DNA of 45,846 nt, from positions 1 to 45,846 of the forward strand of contig NZ_JAHFUW010000037.1 of assembly GCF_023264855.1 (NCBI RefSeq), written 5' to 3'. Both the position numbers and the translations under genes were made by a program. Below, piece by piece: positions 7,607 to 15,833 of this stretch. Position 1 is the stretch's first letter; every line of letters starts with the position of its first letter. Under the pieces are notes generated by a model that was not told where the DNA came from, did no database searches, and saw only the letters and a program-made list of their open reading frames with translations. This stretch comes from Herbiconiux sp. Lineage in GTDB: Bacteria; Actinomycetota; Actinomycetes; Actinomycetales; Microbacteriaceae.

Positions 7607-10150
7607 ATGGCCGTGCGCCTCACGCGCCTCACCGTCGAGCACGCCGAGGAGCCGCTCGGCGTCGACGTGCGGCCCCGCTTCGGCTGGGTGGTCGACGGCG
7701 GGGGAGCCGGCACCCGGGTACGCAGCTGGCGGCTCGAGCTGTTCGCGCCGAACGGGGAGCGCCTCTGGACTCGCGACGACCCGAGCGGTGGCCCGGGCGT
7801 CGACGTCGAGTACGACGGACCCGCACTCCGCTCCCTGACCCGGTACCGCTGGCAGGTCACCGTGACGGCCGATGAGGGCACGACGCGAGCATCCTCGGCG
7901 TTCGTCACGGGCATCCTCGACGACGACTGGCGTGGAGCGAAGTGGATCTCCCACCCCACCCCGGGCGGCGCCGCACCGCTGTTGCGCCAGGAGTTCACGG
8001 TGCCGCAGATCGCCGAGCCCCGGCCGGCCGCACCGAGCTACCTCGTGGTCGGCGCCGGCGGCTATGCGCGCCCCGAGATCAACGGCATGCTCGTGCCCGG
8101 CTTCGACCTCGCCCCCGGGTTCACCGACTACGACGTCACCGCCCAGTACGTCATGGTGGAGATCACCGAGTTCCTGGTGCCCGGCCGCAACGCCATCGGC
8201 GTCGAGCTCGGCCGCGGCTTCTACGGCATGGCCGCGCCCTCCACCTGGAACTGGGAGACCGCGCCGTGGCACGACGAGCCCTGTGTGCGCCTCCTGATCG
8301 TGACGGGCGACGAGGTGCTCGCGCTCTCCGACGAGAGCTGGCGGGCCGTCGACGGCCCCACCCGCTACGACGATCTCTACGGCGGCGAGGACTTCGACGC
8401 GCGGTGCGACCGCCCGGGCTTCTCCCTGGGCGGCTACGACGACGAGGGCTGGGCGCCGGTCACGCGCGCGAAAGGCCCCCGCGGCCGGAGCGTCGACCAG
8501 CGCCAGCAACCGATCGCGGTCATGCAGACCTTCGCTCCCGATCGGGTGGAGCAGAGAGCGCCGGGCCGGTGGCTCTTCACCTTTCCCCGGGTGATCGCGG
8601 GACGCATCCGTCTCCAGCTCGACGGCGCAGCGGGGCAGGTGGTGACCGTCCGCACGGCCGAGCGGCTCCGGGCGGACGGCCGGCCCGACAACGACGATCC
8701 GCTCGGCTACTACGCGGGGCGGTTCCAGGAGAGCCGGATCACTCTCGCCGGAGAGCCGCTCGGCTGGACGCAGCGGTTCGGCTACCAGGGCTTCCGGTAC
8801 GTGGAGGTCGAGGCGGCGCGCGAACCCGTGGTCGAGGCCGAGCTGCTGCACAGCGCGGTCGCCCGCACCGGCCGCTTCCACTGCTCGAACGCCTTGCTGA
8901 ACCGCCTGCACGACCTGACCGTCGGCACCGTGCTCAACAATCTGCACGGGCTGCCGACCGACACCCCGAAGTTCGAGAAGAACGGCTGGACGGGCGACGG
9001 GATGCTGGGCGCCGAGCTCATGCTGCTGAATCTCGACAGCCACGAGCTCCTCGCGAAGTGGGCGGACGACATCGCGGCCTCGCGCCACGGCGAGGGGGCG
9101 CCCGAGGTGATCGCACCGCACGGCGGCTGGTCGATGGACTGGACGCCGGCGCCGCCCTGGCATGCGTCGCTGCTGTTCGTGCCGTGGGAGATCTACTGGC
9201 AGCGCGGCGACGTGCGCGTGCTCGCCGACACCTGGCCCGACGCGAGCGCCTACCTCGAGTTCGAGCTGTCGCGCTGGCCGGACGGGATCGCCGACTCGAC
9301 CCTGGGCGACTGGGTGAGTCCGGATGCCGACCCCGGCGGCGGCAACGCGCCCGAAGACACCCGCGTGGCGGCCACCGCACTCCTCATCGCGGCTCTCGAC
9401 ATCGCCGCCCGCACGGCCGCCGTGCTCGGTCACGACTCGCACCGCTGGAGCGCCCACGCCGGCCGCCTGCGCCGGCGCTTCGTCGAGGAGTTCTTCGCCG
9501 CCGATCGCGAACAGGTCGTGGGCGCGGGGGACCGGGGAGACCGCCAGACCCACCAGGTGCTCGCGCTCGCCTTCGACCTGCTGCCGGAGCGGCACCGCCG
9601 GCCGGTGGCCGACACCCTGGCCCGGCTGATCCGGGAGAACGGCGACCACCTGAACACCGGCGCCCTCGGCACCAAGTACCTGCTGCCGCAGCTCACCCGC
9701 TACGGTCACGCCGATACGGCGCTCGCCGTGGCGCTGCAGACCGACTATCCGAGCTGGGGCCTCTGGGTCGAGGCGGGTGCGACCTCGCTCTGGGAGCACT
9801 GGAGCCCGGCCGCCCGGTCGCACGGTCACTACTTCCTCGGCACCATCGACGATTGGCTGTTCCGCTCCGTCGCCGGCATCTCCCCGGCGGCGGCCGGCTG
9901 GCGCGAGATCCGGATCGAACCCGCCGTGCTCGGCCTGGCCTCCGCCGAGGCCGAGGTGCTCACCCCGCTCGGGCGGGCCGGAGTCAGCTGGCGCACCGAG
10001 GGGCCCGGCGTCGTCATCGACGTCGAGATCCCGGTGGGAGCCGTGGCGACCGTGCGGCTCGGAGAGAGCGAATGGGCGGTCGCCGCCGGCCGGCACCGTC
10101 TGAATGGCCAGGTGCCGGCCGATCAGCCGCGCCTCGCGTCGTCGTCGTAG
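7607..10150 (+). CDS. GH78 alpha-L-rhamnosidase
   Basis: The 847-residue protein has the full family architecture: an Ig-like N-terminal domain (about 1-105, ending RYRWQVTV), beta-sandwich domains (about 110-420, with YNG-like ARPEING and GRGFYG), a six-hairpin (alpha/alpha)6 barrel (about 430-770) and a C-terminal beta domain. The catalytic region DTPKFEKNGWTGDG lies near residue 453, and the second conserved glutamate is in ATSLWEHW near residue 727. It has no signal peptide and so is cytoplasmic. It releases terminal L-rhamnose from imported oligosaccharides. It follows the dehydratase by 6 nt. Its last 28 bp overlap the 3' end of the convergent oxidoreductase gene, leaving no room for a conventional terminator. 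Confidence 0.92.
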   Translation: MAVRLTRLTVEHAEEPLGVDVRPRFGWVVDGGGAGTRVRSWRLELFAPNGERLWTRDDPSGGPGVDVEYDGPALRSLTRYRWQVTVTADEGTTRASSAFVTGILDDDWRGAKWISHPTPGGAAPLLRQEFTVPQIAEPRPAAPSYLVVGAGGYARPEINGMLVPGFDLAPGFTDYDVTAQYVMVEITEFLVPGRNAIGVELGRGFYGMAAPSTWNWETAPWHDEPCVRLLIVTGDEVLALSDESWRAVDGPTRYDDLYGGEDFDARCDRPGFSLGGYDDEGWAPVTRAKGPRGRSVDQRQQPIAVMQTFAPDRVEQRAPGRWLFTFPRVIAGRIRLQLDGAAGQVVTVRTAERLRADGRPDNDDPLGYYAGRFQESRITLAGEPLGWTQRFGYQGFRYVEVEAAREPVVEAELLHSAVARTGRFHCSNALLNRLHDLTVGTVLNNLHGLPTDTPKFEKNGWTGDGMLGAELMLLNLDSHELLAKWADDIAASRHGEGAPEVIAPHGGWSMDWTPAPPWHASLLFVPWEIYWQRGDVRVLADTWPDASAYLEFELSRWPDGIADSTLGDWVSPDADPGGGNAPEDTRVAATALLIAALDIAARTAAVLGHDSHRWSAHAGRLRRRFVEEFFAADREQVVGAGDRGDRQTHQVLALAFDLLPERHRRPVADTLARLIRENGDHLNTGALGTKYLLPQLTRYGHADTALAVALQTDYPSWGLWVEAGATSLWEHWSPAARSHGHYFLGTIDDWLFRSVAGISPAAAGWREIRIEPAVLGLASAEAEVLTPLGRAGVSWRTEGPGVVIDVEIPVGAVATVRLGESEWAVAAGRHRLNGQVPADQPRLASSS

Positions 10151-11187
10151 AGGCTCTCGATCACCTCGACCGCGCGGGCAGCGCGCTCCGCACCGGCCGT
10201 GAGGGTCATCAGAGGCTCATCGGAGTGGCCGGCGCGCACCTGGGCCACCGCGTCGATCAGGGTGCTGACCGGGGCGCCGTTCGGATAGGCCGACTCGCCC
10301 TCGCCCGGTTCGACGTGGCCGCTCGCGCCATCCGCCGTCGCCCAGTCGAGCGTCGCCCGGGCGAGGTCGTGCCGCGCCGATCCGGCGGTGCCGAGATAGC
10401 TGACGGACTGCTGCGCGGCCAGGCCGGGCAGGGCGCCTCCCGAGGAGAAGACGGTCGCGACCGCCGTGCCGGAGAGCTGCAGTGAGATCGCGTTGGCCGT
10501 GTCCATGCCGGGGGAGACGAACACGCTCTCGCCGGTGATCCGCTCCGGCCGTGCCCCCGTGGCATCCATGATCGCCGAGACCACGTGGGAGGTTTGGGAC
10601 TGGCCGTGACCGCCGCCGGAGACCGCAACATCCGCGTAGGTTTCGGGCAGCGGAGCGACGGTGTGCGGACGATTCACGCGCCGGAGGTATTCGTCGACGT
10701 CGCCGGTATAGAGGGGAGCCGTGTACGACTCGAACACGGCGTGCACGCCGACGAGGTCACCCAGCCTGCCCTCCGTCAGCAGCGCGCGAATCGCTCGTGC
10801 CGCCGCGGTGTACTGGTAGGGCAGGCTCACCGAGAGGCCGACGCGCCGCGAGGCGGCGAGGCGCACGAGTTCGTGGGCCTCGGCGGCCTGCAGGGTGAAG
10901 GGCTTCTCCACGAGCACGCTGACCTCGCTCAGGATGCCGGCCCGTGCGGCTCCGGCGTGGAACGCGGCGGGGGAGGCGACCACCAGCACGTCGAGGTCGC
11001 ACACCGCCAGCATCTCCTCGACCGTCGAGAATCCCCGCGTATCCGGAGCCCCCGCCGTCACGGAGGCGAGGCGCGCCGGGTCGGGGTCGCTCGCCGCGAC
11101 CAGCGCCGCATCCGGATGCGCCTCGATGGCCGGCACGTGCGCGTGCGCGGCCCACCAGCCGCAGCCGGTCAGACCTACTCGAATCAT
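10123..11187 (-). CDS. Gfo/Idh/MocA family sugar oxidoreductase (first copy)
   Basis: NAD(P)-dependent oxidoreductase of about 354 residues. It has an N-terminal Rossmann fold (IRVGLTGCGWWAAHAHVPAI), the family motif VEKPFTLQ containing the conserved lysine, and the large C-terminal beta-sheet domain. I chose the second of two adjacent ATGs (11187) because AGGAGG at 11192-11197 lies only 1 nt from the first. It follows the ABC-transporter binding-protein gene with 62 nt between, including a hairpin. Family members oxidise C1, C2 or C3 hydroxyls of sugars, inositols or glycosides. In this locus it could be the first (C1) dehydrogenase of a deoxysugar acid route or act on a 3-OH; the sequence does not decide. 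Confidence 0.8.
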   Translation of the reverse strand: MIRVGLTGCGWWAAHAHVPAIEAHPDAALVAASDPDPARLASVTAGAPDTRGFSTVEEMLAVCDLDVLVVASPAAFHAGAARAGILSEVSVLVEKPFTLQAAEAHELVRLAASRRVGLSVSLPYQYTAAARAIRALLTEGRLGDLVGVHAVFESYTAPLYTGDVDEYLRRVNRPHTVAPLPETYADVAVSGGGHGQSQTSHVVSAIMDATGARPERITGESVFVSPGMDTANAISLQLSGTAVATVFSSGGALPGLAAQQSVSYLGTAGSARHDLARATLDWATADGASGHVEPGEGESAYPNGAPVSTLIDAVAQVRAGHSDEPLMTLTAGAERAARAVEVIESLYDDDARRG

Positions 11188-11206
11188 CATGCCTCCTCAT
11201 GCGGAA

Positions 11207-11235
11207 CTGGCCCGCGATGCGCGATCGCGGGCCAG
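11207..11235 (-). terminator. Intra-operon hairpin after binding-protein gene
   Basis: A perfect inverted repeat has 12-bp arms (CTGGCCCGCGAT and its complement) and a 5-nt GCGCG loop. It has no T-run. Hairpins at this place, just after the binding-protein gene, often protect the upstream mRNA or partly stop transcription so that the binding protein is made in excess. Confidence 0.6.
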
Positions 11236-11252
11236 ATCCTGTGGGTTCGGTG

Positions 11253-12686
11253 CTACTGCTGCGCCCAGTCGTCGGTCCACTTGCCGTCGGAGGCGACCTC
11301 TTTCGCGCTGGTCGTCCACTGGTCCAGCGTCTCGGTGAGCTGGTCGTCGAGCGACTTGTTGCCCGTCAGGTAACCCGTGTAGATCGCCTGCCCGAGAAGC
11401 GCCTTGGGCAGCAGTGCCGGCTGCGGAACGGTGGGGCTGAGGGCCCAGTCGCCCGTGGTGAGCCCCTCGAGTCCCGGTGCGGGCTTCGCGTCGGCGAGGG
11501 CGGGGATGCCGCCGGTCTTGTCGAGCCAGGGCTGGATGCCCACGGGGCTGGAGGCGAATTGCAGGAACTTCACGGCCGCGTCGAGCTTGTCGCCCTCGGT
11601 GGTGGCCGGGATCATGTAGCTCGTTCCGCCCGTGTTCGCACCGGAGCGGGCGCCCTCACCGGTGGAGAGCGGGCTGTCCTGCTTCGTGATCGTCGGGAAC
11701 GGGAGGGTTCCGTAGTCCCAGCCGACGTCGTCGAGGCTGGTCGCCGAGAAGTTGGCGCCGAACGACATCGCGGCCTTTCCGGCCAGGAATTCCTGGGCGC
11801 CGGTGAAGGCGGCCCCCGTGCTGGCCACACCAGACCAGTTCGGGGTGGCGCACGCGTCGACGACCTCCTTGGCGAGGGTGAACGCCTCACCGATCTCGGG
11901 GGTGTTCTGCGGGGTGAACTCCCCGGTGAGAACGCCCTTCGAATAGTCCTTCACCGAGATCTGCTTCGAGGTGCCGGGCTTGCCGTCGGGCCCGTAGTAG
12001 TTCAGTTCGTCGAAGTACTTGGTGAGCAGCATCGAGGTGATCGGCTTCACCACGTTCGCCTGGGCGAGGTAGCTGTTGTCGAAGGCCAGGGGCGTGAAGC
12101 CCGCCGCGCTGATCGCCTTGCAGTCCGTGATGAGGTCGCCGTAAGTCGCGGGCGGCTCGTCGATGCCGGCGGCCGCGAACACGTCCTTGTTGTAGTAGAT
12201 GCCGCTGAGATAGAGATTGAACGGCACGAACTCGTAGTGCTGCGCCGCATTGCGGCCCACGTTCGCCTCGCCGCCGATGTAGTCGGGGTTGAAGGCCGTG
12301 ATCCACTTCTCGTTGCCCTCGATGTACGGATTCGGCTGCTCGAAGTAGTCGTCGAGAGCGACGACCTGATCGGGCTTGTGCGAGACCTGGTTGAAGATCA
12401 GCTCCGGGGCCGTTCCGGCGGCGAGCTGCGTCGAGAGCGTCTGGTAGAACTCGGTGAGCGGCAGCACCACCGTCTTCACCTCGATGTTCGGCTCGGCGGC
12501 CTCGAAGCGGTCGACGAGGTCCTCCCAGGCCGGTCCGAAGCTCTGCGGGTCGGTGTTCCACTGGTTCGGCCCGGCGATCGTGATGGTGGTCTTGTCCGAA
12601 CTGGCGCCGGGAGCGCATCCGGCGAGTGCGAGGGCGGTGGCGGCGACCACCCCGAGCGCGATGATCGGTTTGAGCTTGCTATACAT
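11253..12686 (-). CDS. CUT1-type sugar ABC transporter substrate-binding lipoprotein
   Basis: The 477-residue extracellular solute-binding protein (SBP_bac_1 type) has a lipoprotein signal: MYSKLKPIIALGVVAATALA followed by the lipobox LAGC. I start it at ATG 12686; the in-frame frame upstream lacks signal-peptide character. The mature part shows the usual two-lobe features, including NLYLSGIYYNKDVFAAAGI and GAAFTGAQEFLAGKAAM. An AAGGG lies about 10 nt upstream. It follows the two permease genes and binds the imported sugar or oligosaccharide outside the membrane. The ligand cannot be read, but the neighbouring rhamnosidase and galactosidase suggest a rhamnose/galactose-containing oligosaccharide. 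Confidence 0.9.
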   Translation of the reverse strand: MYSKLKPIIALGVVAATALALAGCAPGASSDKTTITIAGPNQWNTDPQSFGPAWEDLVDRFEAAEPNIEVKTVVLPLTEFYQTLSTQLAAGTAPELIFNQVSHKPDQVVALDDYFEQPNPYIEGNEKWITAFNPDYIGGEANVGRNAAQHYEFVPFNLYLSGIYYNKDVFAAAGIDEPPATYGDLITDCKAISAAGFTPLAFDNSYLAQANVVKPITSMLLTKYFDELNYYGPDGKPGTSKQISVKDYSKGVLTGEFTPQNTPEIGEAFTLAKEVVDACATPNWSGVASTGAAFTGAQEFLAGKAAMSFGANFSATSLDDVGWDYGTLPFPTITKQDSPLSTGEGARSGANTGGTSYMIPATTEGDKLDAAVKFLQFASSPVGIQPWLDKTGGIPALADAKPAPGLEGLTTGDWALSPTVPQPALLPKALLGQAIYTGYLTGNKSLDDQLTETLDQWTTSAKEVASDGKWTDDWAQQ

Positions 12687-12753
12687 CCTTGTATTGCCCT
12701 TCTGTGTGAGTAATGACGATGTGTGATCGGTGACGAAGACGCCGGAGGTGCGG

Positions 12754-13623
12754 TCAGTGCGAGCCCGGGAGCCCACCCTGGATTCCGGCCAGGAAGTACT
12801 TGGAGAGAAAGAGGAACAGCAGCAGCAGCGGAAGGCTCGCGATCATGTAGCCCGCGAACATCGCGCCGTAGTCGGTGCCCGCCTGCCCACGGAAGAACAG
12901 CAGCCCGACGCTCACCGGCTTCAGGGCGTTGTCGGTCACCGTGAGCAGCGGCCAGAAGAAGTCGTTCCACACGCCGATCACGGTGAGCAGCGAGACGGTG
13001 CCGACGACCGGCAGCGACAGCGGAAGCATGATCGAGCGGAACAGGCGGCCCGCGCCGGCGCCGTCGACCCGTGCGGCGTCGAACAGCTCCTGCGGGATGC
13101 CCTCGATGAAGGTCTTCATCAGGATGGTGCCGAGCACCGCTCCCCCCGCGATCCTCGGGATGATCAGCACCCAGAGCGTGTTCAGCAGGTCGAGGTCGCG
13201 CATCATCACGAACAGCGGGATGAGGCTCGCGATGCTCGGCACCATGAGCAGGGCGATCACCATCGTGAAGAAGAACCGGCGGCCGGGGAACTGGAAGCGG
13301 GCGAAGACGTATCCCGAGAGCAGGCTCAGGGCGACGATCCCGACGATCGAGACCGCGGCGACCACGACGGAGACCAGCATGAACGGAGCGATCTGGTTCC
13401 AGGCCGTTCCGTAGTTCTCGAAGTGCAGGGGGAACGACGGTGCCCAGTAGCTCGTGGCGAACTGCTCGTTGGTCTTCACCGACGTGGTGAGCACGAAGAG
13501 GTAGGGCAGCAGCCCCACGGCCACGATCGTGATCAGGGCGATGTGGATGCCGGCGCCGCTGCGGCGGCGTCTCACCTTCGTGCGGGGAGGCCGGCTCGGG
13601 GCCTGGATGGTCGCTGCAGACAT
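12754..13623 (-). CDS. CUT1 sugar ABC transporter permease, MalG-like
   Basis: The 289-residue inner-membrane protein has six predicted membrane segments, from IHIALITIVAVGLLPYLFVL to LPLLLLFLFL. The EAA-loop motif EGIPQELFDAARVDGAG, which couples to the ATPase, is intact. It starts at ATG 13623, 5 nt after the stop of the upstream permease, with AAAGGGA upstream. It is the MalG/second-permease type by its C-terminal QGGLPGS-like ending. No ATP-binding gene is present in the operon, so it probably uses a shared MsiK-type ATPase encoded elsewhere, as is usual for actinobacterial CUT1 systems. Confidence 0.9.
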   Translation of the reverse strand: MSAATIQAPSRPPRTKVRRRRSGAGIHIALITIVAVGLLPYLFVLTTSVKTNEQFATSYWAPSFPLHFENYGTAWNQIAPFMLVSVVVAAVSIVGIVALSLLSGYVFARFQFPGRRFFFTMVIALLMVPSIASLIPLFVMMRDLDLLNTLWVLIIPRIAGGAVLGTILMKTFIEGIPQELFDAARVDGAGAGRLFRSIMLPLSLPVVGTVSLLTVIGVWNDFFWPLLTVTDNALKPVSVGLLFFRGQAGTDYGAMFAGYMIASLPLLLLFLFLSKYFLAGIQGGLPGSH

Positions 13624-13628
13624 GACGG

Positions 13629-14600
13629 TCACATCCCTTTCACATTGGTCGTGGAATCGCGGCGCTTGGCGAGGGCCACGATCGTGCTGAAGACGATGGT
13701 GAGCACGAAGAGCGTGGTCGACAGCGCCGCCGCATAGCCCCAGTTGCCTCCGTTGAAGGCCTCGCTCAGCATGTGCAGCACGGGCACCGTCGTCGCGTTG
13801 TCGGGCCCTCCGCTGGTGAGGATGTAGGCGACGAACCCGTACTGCAGGGTCTCGATGACCACCAGCACGAGCAGCAGCTGCAGCTGCCGGCCCATCAGCG
13901 GCAGGTCGATCAGGAAGAGCCGCTGCATCCGGTTCACGCCGTCGAGCGAGCAGGCCTCGAAGATCTCCTTCGGGATGTTCTGCAGCGTCGAGTAGAACAT
14001 CAGGAACGGCAGGCCCGCGATGAAAGGGAAGCCGATGAACAGCAGCGAGAGCAGGGCGAGGTGGGGGTCGCCCAGCCAGTTCTGGGCGAGCGACTCGAGG
14101 CCGATCGACGTGAGGAAGGTGTTGATGACTCCGTCGTTGGGCTGGTAGAGGAACGACCAGATCAGCGCGGTGACGACGCCCGGGAACGCCATGGGCACGA
14201 TCAGGAGCGTGCGGTACACGAACTGCGCGCGCTCGCTGCGCAGGGAGATGAGCAGCTCTGCGGCCGCCAGCGGGATCACCCAGGAGACGACGCCGAAGAC
14301 GAAGATGATGCCGAGGTTCTTGAACGACTCCCACCAGAGCTGATCGCCCATCATGGCGGAGTAATTGTCGAAGCCGATGAAGGTCGACTCCCCGCCCGGG
14401 TTCCAGTTCCAGAACGAGTGGAAGATGCCGCTCGCGGCGGGGTAGTAGCAGAACACCCCCAGCATGACGGCCAGCGGGACGAGCCCGAGATACGCTCCCC
14501 AGCTGATCGATCGCCGGCGCGGACGGCGCTTCGGCGGACGGGTGTCTGCGGTGATCACCATCGCATCCGGCACCACCCGGTCAGGTGTCTGTATGGCCAT
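13629..14600 (-). CDS. CUT1 sugar ABC transporter permease, MalF-like
   Basis: The 323-residue inner-membrane protein has an Arg/Pro-rich cytoplasmic N-terminus (about 1-33) and six predicted membrane segments beginning YLGLVPLAVMLGVFCYYPA. The EAA loop reads NIPKEIFEACSLDGVNRMQR. A strong ribosome binding site (GTGGAGGGCAC) precedes the ATG. It is the first gene of the minus-strand operon permease-permease-binding protein-oxidoreductase. Its promoter region holds a perfect TTGACA -35 and the second copy of the shared operator. Confidence 0.9.
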   Translation of the reverse strand: MAIQTPDRVVPDAMVITADTRPPKRRPRRRSISWGAYLGLVPLAVMLGVFCYYPAASGIFHSFWNWNPGGESTFIGFDNYSAMMGDQLWWESFKNLGIIFVFGVVSWVIPLAAAELLISLRSERAQFVYRTLLIVPMAFPGVVTALIWSFLYQPNDGVINTFLTSIGLESLAQNWLGDPHLALLSLLFIGFPFIAGLPFLMFYSTLQNIPKEIFEACSLDGVNRMQRLFLIDLPLMGRQLQLLLVLVVIETLQYGFVAYILTSGGPDNATTVPVLHMLSEAFNGGNWGYAAALSTTLFVLTIVFSTIVALAKRRDSTTNVKGM

Positions 14601-14729
14601 GTGCCCTCCACGTTGAGTAGGCGCCGGCTGCCGCGATCGAGGTGGAGATCGTCGGCGTCAGCGCGTGACCGAAAGCGCGCCTTCAAGGGCGCAATCGGCC
14701 GAACGCACGAAAGTCTCGCAGACCAAAAG

Positions 14730-14765
14730 GTTCATGTCAAGGAATCGGCGTTCACGTGGGTGAAC
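14730..14765 (+). promoter_or_regulatory. Predicted IclR-type operator, copy 2 (GTTC-N16-GTTC-N8-GAAC)
   Basis: GTTC at 14730 and 14750 and GAAC at 14762. The inner palindrome is GTTCAC, 4 bp, GTGAAC (14750-14765). A further GTTC at 14790 is exactly 40 bp from 14750, on the same helical face, and overlaps the likely -35 of iclR. The site lies between the transporter operon and the regulator gene, so it can control import and autoregulation. Confidence 0.6.
14735..14740 (-). promoter_or_regulatory. -35 box of ABC-transporter operon
   Basis: A perfect TTGACA on the minus strand sits inside the operator, 1 nt from the GTTC half-site. GAGACT follows after 17 bp as a weak -10. Binding at the operator should occlude it. 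Confidence 0.5.
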
Positions 14766-14877
14766 TATGGGCTGAATCCGGCCCCATAAGTTCATCGAGC
14801 TGTATCCTGATCCTATAGACGGGACGCTGTTCCGGTCTCAATGCGCCGGCTCGGATGCGGCGTGAGGGAAGGAAGTC

Positions 14878-15651
14878 ATGGCGACGGACGACAAGGGCAC
14901 CAGCGTCAAGTCCGCCGAACGGGCGCTCGGACTGATCGAGTTCGTGAGCGAGCACGAGAGTGTGAGCTTCGGGGAGATCCTGACCGAGCTCTCCATCCCG
15001 CGATCCAGTGCGCACGGACTCCTCCAGACGCTCACGGCCACGGGCTGGGTCGCGCACGACCCGCGCACCCGCCAGTACTCGCTCGGGCTCCGTGCCTGGC
15101 AGGTCGGGCAGAACTTCCGGGGCCACACCGACCTGCTTGGCATCGTGCGCCCCTTCATGGACAAGCTCGCCGGCGCTGTGGGGGAGACGGTTCAGCTCGC
15201 GCAGCTCGACGGCGTGAACAACGTCTACATCGCCATCAGCCAGGCCGCTCGCACGATGCGGCTCGCGTCGTCGGTGGGCACGCAGCTGCCGGCTCATGCG
15301 ACGGGCATCGGCAAGACGCTCCTCGGTCTGCTGCCGCCCGCGGAGGCGGAACGGCGCCTGCGCGCGGCCGCACCGCTCGAGCACCTCACCGAGCGCACGG
15401 TCTCCGATGTCGACGAGCTGCTCGTCGTGCTCGACCGTGTGCGCGAGGAGGGCTTCGCCCTCGACGACGAGGAGTACATGAGCGGATGCCGCTGTGTCGC
15501 GGTGCCGTTGCCGTTCCTGTCCGACGCGCACCGCCAGATGGCGATCTCGCTCACCATGCCCACCTCGCGCACCGGTGAGCAGTGGCCGGGTGACATCCTG
15601 GGCCAGCTGCGCGCGACGGTGACCGAGCTCGAAGCGACCATCCGCCCCTAG
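14878..15651 (+). CDS. IclR-family transcriptional regulator
   Basis: The 257-residue protein has an N-terminal winged helix (about residues 10-70; VSFGEILTELSIPRSSAHGL is the helix-turn-helix) and a C-terminal IclR effector-binding domain (ETVQLAQLDGVNNVYIA, GTQLPAHATGIGKTLL, GFALDDEEYMSGCRCVAVPL). GGAAGGAAG precedes the ATG. It sits inside the sugar locus, transcribed divergently from the transporter operon. The three 36-bp operator copies at 6392, 14730 and 15778 flank exactly the genes it would be expected to control, so I infer it is the local regulator, with a pathway intermediate or substrate as effector. The alternative TATAGA at 14814 is a plausible -10 for this gene. Confidence 0.9.
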   Translation: MATDDKGTSVKSAERALGLIEFVSEHESVSFGEILTELSIPRSSAHGLLQTLTATGWVAHDPRTRQYSLGLRAWQVGQNFRGHTDLLGIVRPFMDKLAGAVGETVQLAQLDGVNNVYIAISQAARTMRLASSVGTQLPAHATGIGKTLLGLLPPAEAERRLRAAAPLEHLTERTVSDVDELLVVLDRVREEGFALDDEEYMSGCRCVAVPLPFLSDAHRQMAISLTMPTSRTGEQWPGDILGQLRATVTELEATIRP

Positions 15652-15777
15652 AGGCGATCTGGCGACTTCCTTTCCCGGGCGGTGTTCCACTGCCCTGCCT
15701 TTCCTGCTGCCGGCGGGGCGATTTGGCGATCGCGTCTTGCCTTCGACGGCGGCGCTCCAGTAGCGTCGTGTCGAAAA

Positions 15778-15813
15778 GTTCATTCTGACGTATTTAAGTT
15801 CAGAATAGTGAAC
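15778..15813 (+). promoter_or_regulatory. Predicted IclR-type operator, copy 3 (GTTC-N16-GTTC-N8-GAAC)
   Basis: GTTC at 15778 and 15798 and GAAC at 15810. The inner palindrome is AGTTCA, GAATAG, TGAACT (15797-15814). TAGGAT at 15816-15821 is a plausible -10, so the palindrome would lie between -35 and -10, as expected of a repressor site for the GH99-like gene. Confidence 0.6.
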
Positions 15814-15833
15814 TCTAGGATAAGGGAGTCCTC

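Noticed and set aside
6485-10096. Very long minus-strand open frame opposite the dehydratase and rhamnosidase
   Set aside because: It is antisense to two clear families, rich in Arg/Gly/Pro/His without motifs, and explained by GC-rich codon bias.
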